64,000 nucleotides of DNA from Bacteroidaceae bacterium (GCA_024684455.1 JAIKWU010000022.1:1-64000); one strand, 5' to 3'; numbered from the stretch's first letter, positions 1 through 8,951 are shown. The notes: generated from the letters alone by a model not told the origin. A program made the numbers and translations.

Positions 1-197
1 ATGAACGAGGTACAGGACTTACGAGCCAGTTTCTCCAGTTGCGTACCCGTCGGCTTGTCGAACTTCACCATCAACGTCACCTCACGCATGGTCGTTACCA
101 TCATGAAGAAGAACAGAATGGTGAAAATCAAGTCGGGGAGAGATGAGGTGTTCATCTCTGGCATTTCTCTGCCACCGTTTTTGTTAAATCTGCTCAT
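1..197 (-). CDS. exbD: ExbD/TolR-type biopolymer transport protein, 3' end missing
   Basis: The first 65 residues of a second ExbD-family protein are visible; the gene runs off the left edge. After a short polar N-terminus (SRFNKNGGREMPEMNTSS) there is one hydrophobic segment at about residues 20-40 with the sequence SLPDLIFTILFFFM. It keeps the aspartate that in ExbD/TolR lines the proton path. The family forms a proton-motive-force motor with ExbB and drives TonB in the inner membrane. The start codon overlaps the stop of the upstream exbD by four bases (ATGA), so the two are translationally coupled. Two different ExbD paralogues in tandem are common in Bacteroidota and may form a heteromer; that is inference. 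Confidence 0.85.
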   Translation of the reverse strand, partial: MSRFNKNGGREMPEMNTSSLPDLIFTILFFFMMVTTMREVTLMVKFDKPTGTQLEKLARKSCTSF

Positions 198-787
198 AAT
201 GCTTGTCCGTATTTTTTAGGTTCGGCCTCAGAAATCTTCTGAGGATACACTTCACGAATGGCTTTCTGTTCGTCTGCCGTGCAGTTTTCATACTTCACGC
301 CAAACTCTTCTTTTGCCAGTTCGTCACGGAGTTCATTGTAGGCTGATACGAGGGCGTCCTGTACCTGGAAATAGACACCATAACTCGTGCCACGGTCGGT
401 CTGTACGGATATGACGTGATTCTCAGTAATCATGCGTGTACCGAGCAGATTGATTTTCTTAGGCTTGAGTTCGGGCAGGTCGCTGCGGTTCTCCTTATTG
501 GCAATGAACTCTTTTGCTCTCTCCTTCACGTCAGCAACGGTCACATAGTCGTCACCGATCATCAAGTAGTTGTCCTTGTTGATACGGATGTTGAGAATGT
601 TGCGTTCCTTGACTTTGATTTCGTTGTTCAACTGGTCATCTTCAGGGGGCTTAGGGAGCGTACGTCCCAGACCCTGGTCGGTGTCCATCGATGTTGTCAC
701 AAGGAAGAAGATGAGCAACATGAACGAGATGTCAGCCGTCGAACTGGTGTTCAGTCCTGGCATTTTTCTTTTCTTTCCCATAGTCAC
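194..787 (-). CDS. exbD: ExbD/TolR-type biopolymer transport protein
   Basis: This 197-residue protein has the ExbD layout: a basic N-terminus (GKKRKMPGLNTSS), one membrane helix at about residues 17-35 carrying the proton-path aspartate (TADISFMLLIFFLVTTS), then a periplasmic domain. The periplasmic part is longer than in the about 140-residue classical ExbD, with a charged C-terminal tail ending in EPKKYGQAL. It lies 19 bp after the four-helix membrane protein gene and overlaps the next exbD by four bases, inside an exbB-hypothetical-exbD-exbD operon. ATG codons at residues 1 and 3 are both possible starts. Its role would be energy transduction to TonB. Confidence 0.9.
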   Translation of the reverse strand: MTMGKKRKMPGLNTSSTADISFMLLIFFLVTTSMDTDQGLGRTLPKPPEDDQLNNEIKVKERNILNIRINKDNYLMIGDDYVTVADVKERAKEFIANKENRSDLPELKPKKINLLGTRMITENHVISVQTDRGTSYGVYFQVQDALVSAYNELRDELAKEEFGVKYENCTADEQKAIREVYPQKISEAEPKKYGQAL

Positions 788-806
788 TCAAATGTTTTCT
801 TTGTGA

Positions 807-1298
807 TTACTTCTTTTTGACTACCATGCTATAGACTACAGCCGCAACGGAGAGAACGGTGAGGATGGCAATGGAAATCATCGACGTGTCTGTGAGGATG
901 ATTTCGCCAGGATTGTTCCAGTCCTTACCGTTGATGAGCATGTGCTCGCCAGAGTTGGCAATGCCGACAATCAGACCGATAACGATGGAAGCGACAAAGG
1001 CGAGGGTTGCCAGAAGACCAGTCTTGCCGGCGATGCCTTCGTCTTTCGACGTCGTATTGCCAGTCTTGAACTGCTTGATGGCACTCCATACGGTTACGAC
1101 GATGGCGCCAATAATCAGTGCGAGACTCAGCACGATGACAGCATCTGTGAGGAGGGGAGCATTCATCTTCGGATTCTCTTCATACGGCGTGTCGAAGCCG
1201 ATGAGCATGAAGAGCGCGAAGATGAGGATGATGAGACACATCAGTCCTTTCAGCACCCATCCGGATATTTTCTCGATATTCATGTGATTTATCTCCAA
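807..1298 (-). CDS. Four-helix integral membrane protein in the exb operon, function unknown
   Basis: This 163-residue protein has four predicted membrane helices, at about residues 12-34, 50-72, 92-112 and 134-156, joined by short loops, with a lysine-rich C-terminus (VVKKK). I recognise no catalytic motif. It sits between exbB and the first exbD in the same orientation with short gaps (54 bp after exbB, 19 bp before exbD). It is therefore probably co-transcribed and may be an accessory part of the ExbB/ExbD energising complex. Such a protein is often seen in Bacteroidota exb operons, but I know of no assigned function. Confidence 0.75.
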   Translation of the reverse strand: MEINHMNIEKISGWVLKGLMCLIILIFALFMLIGFDTPYEENPKMNAPLLTDAVIVLSLALIIGAIVVTVWSAIKQFKTGNTTSKDEGIAGKTGLLATLAFVASIVIGLIVGIANSGEHMLINGKDWNNPGEIILTDTSMISIAILTVLSVAAVVYSMVVKKK

Positions 1299-1352
1299 AT
1301 TAAAGGTTAAACGATATTCTTACAAACTATTGATAATGAAGTTACTAAGGAA

Positions 1353-2180
1353 TTACTTCTTAGCATAGTACTTCGTTACGATGTCGAGCAGCGAGATGGT
1401 CGAGTCTTCCATCTGAGCGGTCATGCTCTCAATCTTGGCAAGGATGTAGTTGTAGAATACCTGGAGAATCAGGGCAACCACGATACCGAAGATGGTTGTC
1501 AACAGGGCCACCTTCATACCGCCGGCAACGACTGTCGGAGAGATATCACCTGCAGCCTGGATATCGTCGAAGGCCTGTACCATACCGATCACAGTTCCCA
1601 AGAATCCGAGTGACGGTGCCATACCGATGAACAGGGTAATCCAAGAGCAACCTTTCTCAAGATTCGAAGCCTGAACGGCACCGTAGGCAACGGCTGACTT
1701 CTCGACAGAGTCGATGCCTTCGTCGAGGCGGAGCAGACCCTGATAGAAGATGGAGGCGATAGGACCGCGTGTGTCGCGTGCAATAGCCTTTGCACCTTCC
1801 ACGTCGTTCTTGTTGAGCACTTTGTCTTCAACACCTTCAACCATCTTCTTCACGTTCACATCGGCCAGCGAGAGGTAGATGATACGTTCGATGCAGAATG
1901 CGAGACCGATTACCAGGGCGATGGCTACGAGAGCCATGAAGCCTGCACTACCTTCAATGAACTTTGTCTTGAGGTTCTTGTACATGCCGACTTCTTCGAC
2001 TTGTGGTTCTGGAGCCTCAACTTCTTCTACCGGTGCAGCGGCTGCAGTATCAACAGCGGCAGAATCGACCTGCTCGACAGCGGCTGTGTCAGCAGCCTGT
2101 TCGTCCTGAGCAAAAACTGACTGGGTCATACCGAACGACATGAAACCCATCATCGCAATGATTGCAAATACTTTTTTCAT
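1353..2180 (-). CDS. exbB: MotA/TolQ/ExbB-family proton channel protein
   Basis: This 275-residue protein has a signal-like N-terminus (residues 1-24, ending FAQ), an Ala/Pro/Glu/Val-rich acidic linker (about 25-65), and then the ExbB core. Membrane helices lie at about residues 70-93, 175-200 and 222-245, and the typical ExbB region GTVIGMVQAFDDIQAAGDISP with KVALLTTIFGIVVALI is visible. ExbB forms the pentameric stator-like channel that uses the proton gradient to energise TonB. The N-terminal signal and acidic linker are an addition relative to E. coli ExbB and are frequent in Bacteroidota. It is the first gene of the exbB-hypothetical-exbD-exbD run, downstream of tRNA-Ser. Confidence 0.9.
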   Translation of the reverse strand: MKKVFAIIAMMGFMSFGMTQSVFAQDEQAADTAAVEQVDSAAVDTAAAAPVEEVEAPEPQVEEVGMYKNLKTKFIEGSAGFMALVAIALVIGLAFCIERIIYLSLADVNVKKMVEGVEDKVLNKNDVEGAKAIARDTRGPIASIFYQGLLRLDEGIDSVEKSAVAYGAVQASNLEKGCSWITLFIGMAPSLGFLGTVIGMVQAFDDIQAAGDISPTVVAGGMKVALLTTIFGIVVALILQVFYNYILAKIESMTAQMEDSTISLLDIVTKYYAKK

Positions 2181-2270
2181 TTTTTGTTTTTAATTAAGTG
2201 ATTGAATAATTATGTTATAATGTTGTTGTCTTCTCTTTCAAAATGGGGGCTGGCATTGCGTTTCCCTTTG

Positions 2271-2358
2271 CGGAGAGACCGGGATTCGAACCCGGGAACC
2301 GCTTTGGACGGTTACACGCTTTCCAGGCGTGCCTCTTCAGCCACTCGAGCATCTCTCC
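2271..2358 (-). tRNA. tRNA-Ser(GGA)
   Basis: The minus strand folds into an 88-nt class II tRNA. The acceptor stem GGAGAGA pairs with TCTCTCC, followed by discriminator G. The anticodon arm has loop CTGGAAA with anticodon GGA, the variable arm is long as in serine tRNAs, and the T arm reads CCGGGTTCGAATCCCGG. No CCA is encoded. It reads serine UCC/UCU codons. It lies alone between tatD and exbB. Confidence 0.96.
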
Positions 2359-2554
2359 TTCAACATGCGCACACCGTAATTCTTCAAAATCGGGTGCAAG
2401 TTACGATTTTTTTATGACATAGCAACAAAATCAGCAACAAAAATACTAATTTTTTGTGGATGGGACACGCTTGAATGCTGTAAAGTTGTAAAAATCGTCA
2501 AAAAAAAATCGTTTTGGGGGCAAAACGGGCGGTTCAGAGTACAAAAGCAACGTG

Positions 2555-3337
2555 TCAATCGAGGTGAAAGACAGATAGTACATTGTCAGTGGTTGCACGA
2601 TTCACTTCCTGCAACGTTACACCATAGATGTCGGCCAGTTTTTTTGCCACTTCGACCACATATGCGCTCTCGTTTCGCTGGCCGCGATGAGGCACGGGGG
2701 CCATATAGGGGCTGTCGGTTTCGAGGACGATGCGTGACAGTGGAACTGCCGTTGTCAGCACCTCTGGCAACTTGGACTTCTTAAAGGTCAATACGCCACC
2801 GATACCCAGCAGAAAGCCATCGAACGCCAACAGGTCGCGTGCCTCTTCCGCTGTGCCCGTGAAGCAATGGAACACGCCACGAAGCCCTTTTCCGGCATGG
2901 CGAGCAATGATGTCAACCAGTTCGCGATGGGCATTGCGGGCATGTATCATCAGGGGCAGGTCGTAGCGGGCAGCCCACCCTACTTGACGCTCAAAGCATT
3001 CAATCTGCTCCCGTCTGTAGGTTTCATCCCAGTAGAAGTCAAGTCCCACCTCTCCGATACCGATGACGGGGACGCCCGACTGGAGTTGTGTCTCCATGTC
3101 GTCGAGCACCTGTGCCACGTTGCGAACAGTGGGGTTCACGTCTTCGGGATGCAGACCAATCATAGGGTAGAGCACCTTCGGATGTTCTTGGCACAGACGA
3201 CAGATGCGCGGCCATGTCGCTTCGTTCACATTGGGCAAGAACATTTTTTCGACACCTGCCGCCTGCGCACGTCCGAGCACCTGCTCAAAGTCGTCGGCAA
3301 ATTCATCTCCATCCAGATGTGTATGCGTGTCAATCAT
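2555..3337 (-). CDS. tatD: TatD-family metal-dependent hydrolase (deoxyribonuclease)
   Basis: This 260-residue protein matches the usual TatD length. Visible metal ligands are HTH at residues 4-6 (MIDTHTHLDG), the glutamate in GIGEVGLDFYW, the histidines in LMIHARNA and GVFHCFTG, and the aspartate in LETDSPYMAP. TatD enzymes are two-metal TIM-barrel nucleases with 3'-5' exonuclease activity; the cellular role is less clear. I chose the ATG at 3337 because the open frame upstream encodes an unrelated Tyr/Ile-rich stretch, while this start gives the canonical MIDTHTH beginning. It lies downstream of the polyprenyl synthase gene in the same orientation. Confidence 0.93.
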   Translation of the reverse strand: MIDTHTHLDGDEFADDFEQVLGRAQAAGVEKMFLPNVNEATWPRICRLCQEHPKVLYPMIGLHPEDVNPTVRNVAQVLDDMETQLQSGVPVIGIGEVGLDFYWDETYRREQIECFERQVGWAARYDLPLMIHARNAHRELVDIIARHAGKGLRGVFHCFTGTAEEARDLLAFDGFLLGIGGVLTFKKSKLPEVLTTAVPLSRIVLETDSPYMAPVPHRGQRNESAYVVEVAKKLADIYGVTLQEVNRATTDNVLSVFHLD

Positions 3338-3466
3338 ATATATAATATAGGTGTAAATTACAGGAAATGGGGCAGGTAGTCTGAACATACTTCCCCTGTG
3401 CTTGGAATTTTCACACTAAGCACATTGCGTTACTACGCCTAACGTTTGAACGTGCCTTTCTTCACC

Positions 3467-4471
3467 TTAAGACTGACGTCCCATCAAGTGATGGGAGAAA
3501 TCGCGTAAGGCTTGTGTCCGAGCCTCGCCCACACTGACGGCATCGAGACAGCGAAGTGCCTCAGCAAACAGTTCTTCTATTTTCTGCTCGCAGACACGAC
3601 GAATGCCGACAGCATCGTAGATAGCACGGACAGAGGCAATCTTCTCATCGGCATCAAAGGTTTCTGCATTCAGCCACATATCGAGTTGCTGGCGCTGCGC
3701 TGCATCGGCACGCTGCTGGGTGCTCAACAGCATAAAGGTTTTCTTGTTGCAGAGAATGTCGCCGCCGATTTTCTTGCCGAAGATGACGGGGTCGCCATAG
3801 ACATCCAGAAGGTCGTCTTGCAACTGAAACGCCAGACCGACTTTCTCGCCAAAGTCATAGAGCGACTGAGCATCGGTGGCACTGGCTCCAGCCAACTGGG
3901 CACCGATTTTCAGGGCACATCCCAGCAACAGCGAAGTCTTCAGACGTATCATCTCCATGTACTCATCGACGGTCACATCGTTGCGACGTTCAAAGTCGAT
4001 GTCGTATTGCTGGCCTTCGCACACACCAAGCGTGGCCTCTGTAAAGGTTTTCAGGGCATCAGTCAGGGCGGAGGGATTGACCCACACGTCCTCGTCGTCG
4101 GCTGTCCGCTGCTCTGTCATCAGGCGGTAGGCCAGGATGAGCATGGCATCGCCCGACAGGATGGCAGCGTTGTCACCCCACACCTGATGTACACAGGGTT
4201 TGCCACGGCGCACCTCTGCACGGTCCATCACGTCATCGTGCAGGAGTGTGAAGTTGTGATAGGTTTCCAGCGCCAAAGCCTGTGGCATGATGGTATCGAC
4301 ATCGAAGCGGTAGAGTTGATAGGCCATCAGCATGAGGACGGGCCGGATTCGTTTGCCTCCCAAGGAAAGTGCATAGCGAATCGGCTCATAGAGTGCATCG
4401 GGCTTGGCATTGTATCGCAGCGCATCAATGGCAGCGTTGATCTTCTCCAATAATTGATCTTGTGTCAGCAT
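3467..4471 (-). CDS. Trans-isoprenyl diphosphate synthase (polyprenyl synthetase)
   Basis: This 334-residue all-alpha prenyltransferase carries both aspartate-rich motifs. The first is DDVMD at residues 79-83, followed by RRGKP. The second is QLQDDLLDVYGD near residues 215-225. The GGKRIRP motif that binds isopentenyl diphosphate is at residues 38-44. It elongates an allylic diphosphate with isopentenyl diphosphate. Product length (farnesyl, geranylgeranyl or longer for menaquinone) cannot be fixed from the sequence. It lies between tonB and tatD on the same strand but is separated from tonB by a terminator. Confidence 0.93.
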   Translation of the reverse strand: MLTQDQLLEKINAAIDALRYNAKPDALYEPIRYALSLGGKRIRPVLMLMAYQLYRFDVDTIMPQALALETYHNFTLLHDDVMDRAEVRRGKPCVHQVWGDNAAILSGDAMLILAYRLMTEQRTADDEDVWVNPSALTDALKTFTEATLGVCEGQQYDIDFERRNDVTVDEYMEMIRLKTSLLLGCALKIGAQLAGASATDAQSLYDFGEKVGLAFQLQDDLLDVYGDPVIFGKKIGGDILCNKKTFMLLSTQQRADAAQRQQLDMWLNAETFDADEKIASVRAIYDAVGIRRVCEQKIEELFAEALRCLDAVSVGEARTQALRDFSHHLMGRQS

Positions 4472-4489
4472 AACTTATGATTTCAATAA

Positions 4490-4526
4490 AAAGAGCCGCA
4501 CAACGTCATCCATTGTGCGACTCTTT
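4490..4526 (-). terminator. Rho-independent terminator after tonB
   Basis: Inverted arms of 14 bases, AAAGAGTCGCACAA and TTGTGCGGCTCTTT on the minus strand, pair with a single T-G wobble around a 9-base loop. They are followed on that strand by TTTTATT. The hairpin lies between the tonB stop and the start of the polyprenyl synthase gene, so tonB should be a separate transcript. Confidence 0.8.
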
Positions 4527-4566
4527 GTTTGTCATTCAGTGTCTCTGGTTGTGTCGCCAGTACGTA

Positions 4567-5280
4567 TTAGCCAAGACGGAAACGAATCGGCACCTGATAG
4601 CGCACACGAACTGGTTTGCCACGCTGTTTGCCTGGGCTCCACTTCGGCATGACACTGAGCATACGCAGGGCTTCCTTGTCGAGCGAAGCATCCACCGACT
4701 TCAGAATCTTCGGCTCTACGACCGAACCGTCTTTGTTGACAACGAAACCAACGAGCACCGTGCCCTGAATGTTGTTGTCCTGTGCATACGACGGATACTT
4801 CATCGTGTCGTGCATCCACTTCATCAGCGCGGCGTCACCACCTGGGAATTGTGGCATCACCTCAACAGCCTGATAAATCTGGTCTTCGTCCACTTCTTCA
4901 ACGACAACGGCAGGACCTGTGGCAACAGGACCGGCAACGGGTGCTGAAGGACCCGACTGTGCCTCGTGTGTGTCTTCAGTCGATTCGATGGTCTCTTCCT
5001 CAATCTCTACGTCGTCCTTCACAATCTCCAGAATTTCGGCTACAGGAGGCGTGTCGGCTGGTGGTGGCGGGGCTGCGGTGAAAATAGGCTGGGTGATGGG
5101 CACCACCTCTTCCTCCATCGTCGCATACGCAGCATAGACCACGGGCTCAGTCTCCGCATACTCGTGAGTGGTCCACTCGAAGCATGCAAAGATAATAGCC
5201 AGCGCGAAGATGTAACCGATCAGCAGACCGGTAGTCTTCGACCGTTCAAGGTCGGCTTTCTTTGATTTCTTAATTTCCAT
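4567..5280 (-). CDS. tonB: TonB-family energy transducer
   Basis: This 237-residue protein has the TonB arrangement. A short basic cytoplasmic end comes first, then one membrane helix at about residues 17-38 (TGLLIGYIFALAIIFACF). A Pro/Glu/Thr-rich periplasm-spanning linker covers about residues 55-140. The C-terminal TonB domain follows (about 150-237) with YPSYAQDNNIQGTVLVGFVV, KWSPGKQRGKPV and a final RYQVPIRFRLG. It couples the ExbB/ExbD motor to TonB-dependent outer-membrane receptors. The exb genes lie about 3 kb downstream on the same strand, interrupted by three other genes. A -7 box TACTTTTG lies on the minus strand at 5331-5324. Confidence 0.93.
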   Translation of the reverse strand: MEIKKSKKADLERSKTTGLLIGYIFALAIIFACFEWTTHEYAETEPVVYAAYATMEEEVVPITQPIFTAAPPPPADTPPVAEILEIVKDDVEIEEETIESTEDTHEAQSGPSAPVAGPVATGPAVVVEEVDEDQIYQAVEVMPQFPGGDAALMKWMHDTMKYPSYAQDNNIQGTVLVGFVVNKDGSVVEPKILKSVDASLDKEALRMLSVMPKWSPGKQRGKPVRVRYQVPIRFRLG

Positions 5281-5323
5281 AGACAGTATAAGTTTTTTGA
5301 GTGATTACTACACTATGCAGACG

Positions 5324-5331
5324 CAAAAGTA
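5324..5331 (-). promoter_or_regulatory. -7 promoter box of tonB
   Basis: TACTTTTG on the minus strand fits the Bacteroidetes -7 consensus TAnnTTTG, about 45 bp before the tonB start codon. No clear -33 TTTG is visible at the expected spacing, so the assignment is tentative. Confidence 0.5.
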
Positions 5332-5429
5332 ATACATTTTTTTAACATTGCATTCAGAAAAGTTATTTTTTTTGCGTTTTTAACATCTTTTTTCTCAAAA
5401 GCAGGTCTAAAATGCGTTTTCAACCGTCA

Positions 5430-8030
5430 TTATTTGTCAACAACTTCAGCGGAAGCCACATTACGGATGTGAACGTCGCGCTGCGGGAATGGAATCTCAA
5501 CCCTGTTCTGTTGGAGCGTGTTGTAAATGAGTTCACGAGTCTTCGACATGAATGGTATGCGCTGGTCAACGAGCACCCACGCATAGACGGTGAGATTGAC
5601 GCTGCTGTCGCCAAATTCCGACAAAGAAACACCAACGGGCTTGTTGGGGTCAATCAGGTCACGACCGTCGTCGGTCTTTTTACGCATTCCTTCCATCGCC
5701 TCAATCAACATGCGACGAACCCTTTCTATGTCTGTGCCGTAAGCCACACCCACAGGCATTTTTGCCATCGCATAGGCACTGCTACGCGTAAGGTTCTTGA
5801 AGTTCTTCGTGAAGAGCGATGAGTTGAGGAACGCAATCACACTGCCGTCAAGCGTGGCTATCTGCGTGCTTTGATAAGTAATACTCTCAACCTTTCCCAG
5901 CACGCCGTCACACTCGATATAGTCCCCTACCCTCACACGTCCTGTCATCAGGGAAATGCCGTAGAAGAAGTTTTCCAGCAAGTCTTTCATGGCAAACCCC
6001 ATACCTGTTGCCAATCCTGCTGTAACGATGGAGATACCACTCTTGGGCACTTGCAGAATCACTAAGGAGAGCCAGAAGTATAGGCCCCATACAATGATGG
6101 CAATGACATTGCGAGCCAGCGTCTCGTTGAAGTTGTCTGCATCCTTCTTGGCTTTCAGATACCAGTGATGATAATACGAACGTATCGCATAGTTCAGATA
6201 ACGGAACACAAAGAAGAGGGCTAAGACAAGGCAGACCTTGAACAGTGACAATTGAATCACGCCAGCCTGGTCGATAAAGTTGTAGAAGAAAATCTTCTCC
6301 ACAATGGTAGTCATCTCAAATATCTTGGCGGCCATGTAGATGCAGACAAGCACCGAAATCACCGCCACCACAGGGATAAGGGTCATGCGCACCAGGTCGA
6401 AGAGCCAGGTATGGGTGAAGAAATAGCCTTTGCGTATCCGTTTCGGTAAATCTTCTTCTTGCACGGCAACGCGGTTTTCGCTGATACACAGCAACTTCTG
6501 TGTGAGCACACGCTCTTCGTACATCGATGTCAGGTCGTAGAGACAGGTAATCGTCTGTATGGCTGCCAACTGATAAGTCCACCAAATCATAATCTGCACA
6601 GCCAGCAGTGTGTAGCCCACCCACGAACAAATACAGCCGACAATCATCGCAGCCAGTGATATCGTTGCATAGAGAGAGTCGCTCAGTGGCAGACGTGCAC
6701 GGTATTTACCTTGTCTGGAAATCTGCCAAAAGACAAAGATGAGCAACAGAGGCGGATAAATGAGGTTGACCAACGAGTTGGGTATGAGTACGATGCGGAA
6801 GATGATGACGATGAATGCCATGGTGATGAACGGCAGATAGAGACGCAAACCATCCTTCACCTGTTCGCCTTTCAGACGGATGAGCAGCGACACCAGAATT
6901 GCCTCCATCAACCATGCGATGTTAATCATCAGGTCGGCTGCCATGATGAACAGGTTGCGGTACATGAACTGCTGCACAATCATGATGGCAAGGGCAAAGA
7001 GTGCCACACCCAAAGCAAGCGTAATCAGCGGCTTCTTCTCCTTGTATTCCTCTTCGCTGATGATGCGACGCGCCACCCTGGTTTCAATCTTCTGAGCATA
7101 CTTGGGCGCAATTTTGCGAATGAGCCAGGGCAGCCATTTCATCACCCCATAACTGAGCAGCGTGGCAATGAGGATGTAGAAGAGCATGAACACACTGACA
7201 CCCAGCACGATGGGGCCACGCCATTCCGAATAGTTTTCTTTGTTGCTCAGCGGAAGGTATTTGTCGTTGAAGTCACGCTTGATCATCATCAGATAGAGGG
7301 GCAGCCGTGTGAGCATCTTGATGTAGTTGGTACCAGCGTTCTTATAGATACTGTTCTGCAGGTCGGCATACCGCTGTCGTGCGTAGTTATTCAGACGCTC
7401 CACCTGATTCGACACTTCCTGATAATACTTGTTGTCCTTCGAAAGAGTATTGATGAAGCGCATGAGATTGTTGCGCAATGCCTTGGCATAGGTCAGACAC
7501 TCCTGACGGTCTTTCTGTTCGCCGGCAGTCAGTTCATAAGGTTCCTCCTTTTCCTCCACCGTCACGCTGTCGCCCACCTCGTCGGCCAGGCGCTCCAGAC
7601 GATCGGTCGTCAGGCTGTCGTGGAGTGCGGGCGGCAGCGATGAAAGCGCGATGATGAGGCTGTCGTAGCGTGCCACTTCGGCCATCAGCCGTTCTTTGAT
7701 CTGTTCATACGGCATGTTGGTCTTGTGGAGTTCCTTATACAGGTCGGTTGCCTGCTGACAGGCGTATGCCATGTCGAACGTAAAGTCAGTGCGCTGCGAA
7801 TAGAGAATCAGCCCGATCTGCTCGCTGCGCTTCATGTAGTCAACGAGTTGTTCATGCTGGCTTTTGCTCATCACCTCGTAGCGAGCCATAAACTCCTTTT
7901 GCTCCGTATAGTTGCGCTTCAACTCCAGTTTCAGCACACCCAGTGTACGTGCCAGGTCCTTCTCTTTCATCACCGCCTGGGCTGAGAGTCCCGCCACAAG
8001 TAGCAGCAATGCTATGATCATTCTTTTCAT
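5430..8030 (-). CDS. Large MscS-family mechanosensitive ion channel
   Basis: This is an 866-residue protein. It starts with a signal peptide (MKRMIIALLLLVAGLSAQA), followed by a periplasmic, largely helical region to about residue 270. Then come multiple membrane helices (about 280-640), and the MscS core near residues 650-740 with VTAGLATGMGFAMKDLLENF and the beta domain GDYIECDGVLGKVESI. The C-terminal domain ends PFPQRDVHIRN. MscS channels release solutes on hypo-osmotic shock; this size and layout resemble the MscK/YbdG-type giant forms. The start at 8030 is preferred over an upstream ATG because it begins exactly at the signal peptide. The next gene upstream (a Trp/Arg-rich protein) ends 40 bp away and may be co-transcribed. 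Confidence 0.92.
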   Translation of the reverse strand: MKRMIIALLLLVAGLSAQAVMKEKDLARTLGVLKLELKRNYTEQKEFMARYEVMSKSQHEQLVDYMKRSEQIGLILYSQRTDFTFDMAYACQQATDLYKELHKTNMPYEQIKERLMAEVARYDSLIIALSSLPPALHDSLTTDRLERLADEVGDSVTVEEKEEPYELTAGEQKDRQECLTYAKALRNNLMRFINTLSKDNKYYQEVSNQVERLNNYARQRYADLQNSIYKNAGTNYIKMLTRLPLYLMMIKRDFNDKYLPLSNKENYSEWRGPIVLGVSVFMLFYILIATLLSYGVMKWLPWLIRKIAPKYAQKIETRVARRIISEEEYKEKKPLITLALGVALFALAIMIVQQFMYRNLFIMAADLMINIAWLMEAILVSLLIRLKGEQVKDGLRLYLPFITMAFIVIIFRIVLIPNSLVNLIYPPLLLIFVFWQISRQGKYRARLPLSDSLYATISLAAMIVGCICSWVGYTLLAVQIMIWWTYQLAAIQTITCLYDLTSMYEERVLTQKLLCISENRVAVQEEDLPKRIRKGYFFTHTWLFDLVRMTLIPVVAVISVLVCIYMAAKIFEMTTIVEKIFFYNFIDQAGVIQLSLFKVCLVLALFFVFRYLNYAIRSYYHHWYLKAKKDADNFNETLARNVIAIIVWGLYFWLSLVILQVPKSGISIVTAGLATGMGFAMKDLLENFFYGISLMTGRVRVGDYIECDGVLGKVESITYQSTQIATLDGSVIAFLNSSLFTKNFKNLTRSSAYAMAKMPVGVAYGTDIERVRRMLIEAMEGMRKKTDDGRDLIDPNKPVGVSLSEFGDSSVNLTVYAWVLVDQRIPFMSKTRELIYNTLQQNRVEIPFPQRDVHIRNVASAEVVDK

Positions 8031-8070
8031 ACGCTTCGTATATACATTATTTATATATAAAGAGGGCACC

Positions 8071-8832
8071 TCAGTCGTCTTCCACAATGCGCTTCATGGC
8101 ATTGTAAATACGACGTCCGAAAGTCTGCACCTTCGACGGGTTCTCCACATTGTCCAACCCACGGAACGGGTCGTCGGCCTCGTCGTCATCGACGACGTCC
8201 TCCTCTATCGTTTCGACGGGCAGACGGCGTTGCAGCGGCTCCTCTTCGATATAGTCGCGGATCTGTCCTTTCAGCCAGTTGCCCAGGTCAATCAGCAGTC
8301 CCCTGAAGCCTTTGTTCTGACGGAAACGGCGATAGGCACGCTGACGGTTGATATGCCACTTGCACAGGCCACGCCACAGGCGACGGAACCATCTTCCCAC
8401 CGCACAGGCAGCCTTCTTCAAACCACGTCCGACGGCTTTCAGCGTCGGTCCTAAGTGAATGATGCCCTGAACGGTCTTGTTCGCCAGCCACACCATCCCA
8501 CGCCACGTGGCCTTGCTGCCCGCAACCGTCCATGCCCACAACTGCTCACCGGCAGTCACGAGCGCAGCCTTAATCTTCCGCAGTTTCTCCTGCGTATTGT
8601 TGTCGTTCCAGAAGGCCTGCAGACGTTCGATGGCATAGCCCGTAGCATCAATCAGCCACAGCAGCCCCTTACAGATGTATTTGAGCAACAACTTCAGGCC
8701 GCGCAGCAACAGCCTGCCCAGCCACTTCAGCAAGGTCAGCAGCAGAAGCAGAATCAGACGACCCACCTCGGCAAGCATCTGACTGCCAGACTTGCCTTCG
8801 AAATCGTCCTTAATATGCCGTTCGTCGTCCAT
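8071..8832 (-). CDS. Trp/Arg/Leu-rich amphipathic protein of unknown function
   Basis: I do not recognise this 253-residue protein. An acidic start (MDDERHIKDDFEG) is followed by a Leu/Lys/Arg/Trp-rich stretch (about residues 25-60: LILLLLLTLLKWLGRLLLRG and onward). Repeated Trp- and Arg-bearing segments follow (WAWTVAGSKATWRGMVWLANK; VGRWFRRLWRGLCKWHINRQ). The tail is acidic (about 210-235: TIEEDVVDDDEADDPF). The pattern suggests amphipathic helices lying on a membrane rather than a conventional transporter. I chose the ATG at 8832 because the upstream open frame is AT-rich leader sequence. It lies directly before the MscS-type channel gene, so a membrane-tension or channel-related role is possible but unproven. 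Confidence 0.7.
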   Translation of the reverse strand: MDDERHIKDDFEGKSGSQMLAEVGRLILLLLLTLLKWLGRLLLRGLKLLLKYICKGLLWLIDATGYAIERLQAFWNDNNTQEKLRKIKAALVTAGEQLWAWTVAGSKATWRGMVWLANKTVQGIIHLGPTLKAVGRGLKKAACAVGRWFRRLWRGLCKWHINRQRAYRRFRQNKGFRGLLIDLGNWLKGQIRDYIEEEPLQRRLPVETIEEDVVDDDEADDPFRGLDNVENPSKVQTFGRRIYNAMKRIVEDD

Positions 8833-8922
8833 GAAGCAACAATTTTCCTGCAAATTTACTACTTTTCGGCCAAAACGTGAAAGTAATAAGTTAAAAGTTT
8901 TACGCAACCTGCAAAAAATCAC

Positions 8923-8930
8923 TAACTTTG
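8923..8930 (+). promoter_or_regulatory. -7 promoter box of the phosphoesterase gene
   Basis: TAACTTTG fits the Bacteroidetes -7 consensus and lies 21 bp before the phosphoesterase start codon. The -33 position (about 8899) reads TTTA, a partial match. The gene is divergent from the Trp/Arg-rich protein gene. Confidence 0.55.
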
Positions 8931-8951
8931 CAACAAATCAACATCATTTCC

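Noticed and set aside
6711-7643. 310-codon antisense frame in the MscS-type gene
   Set aside because: Shadow frame of a gene with strong signal peptide, helices and MscS core.
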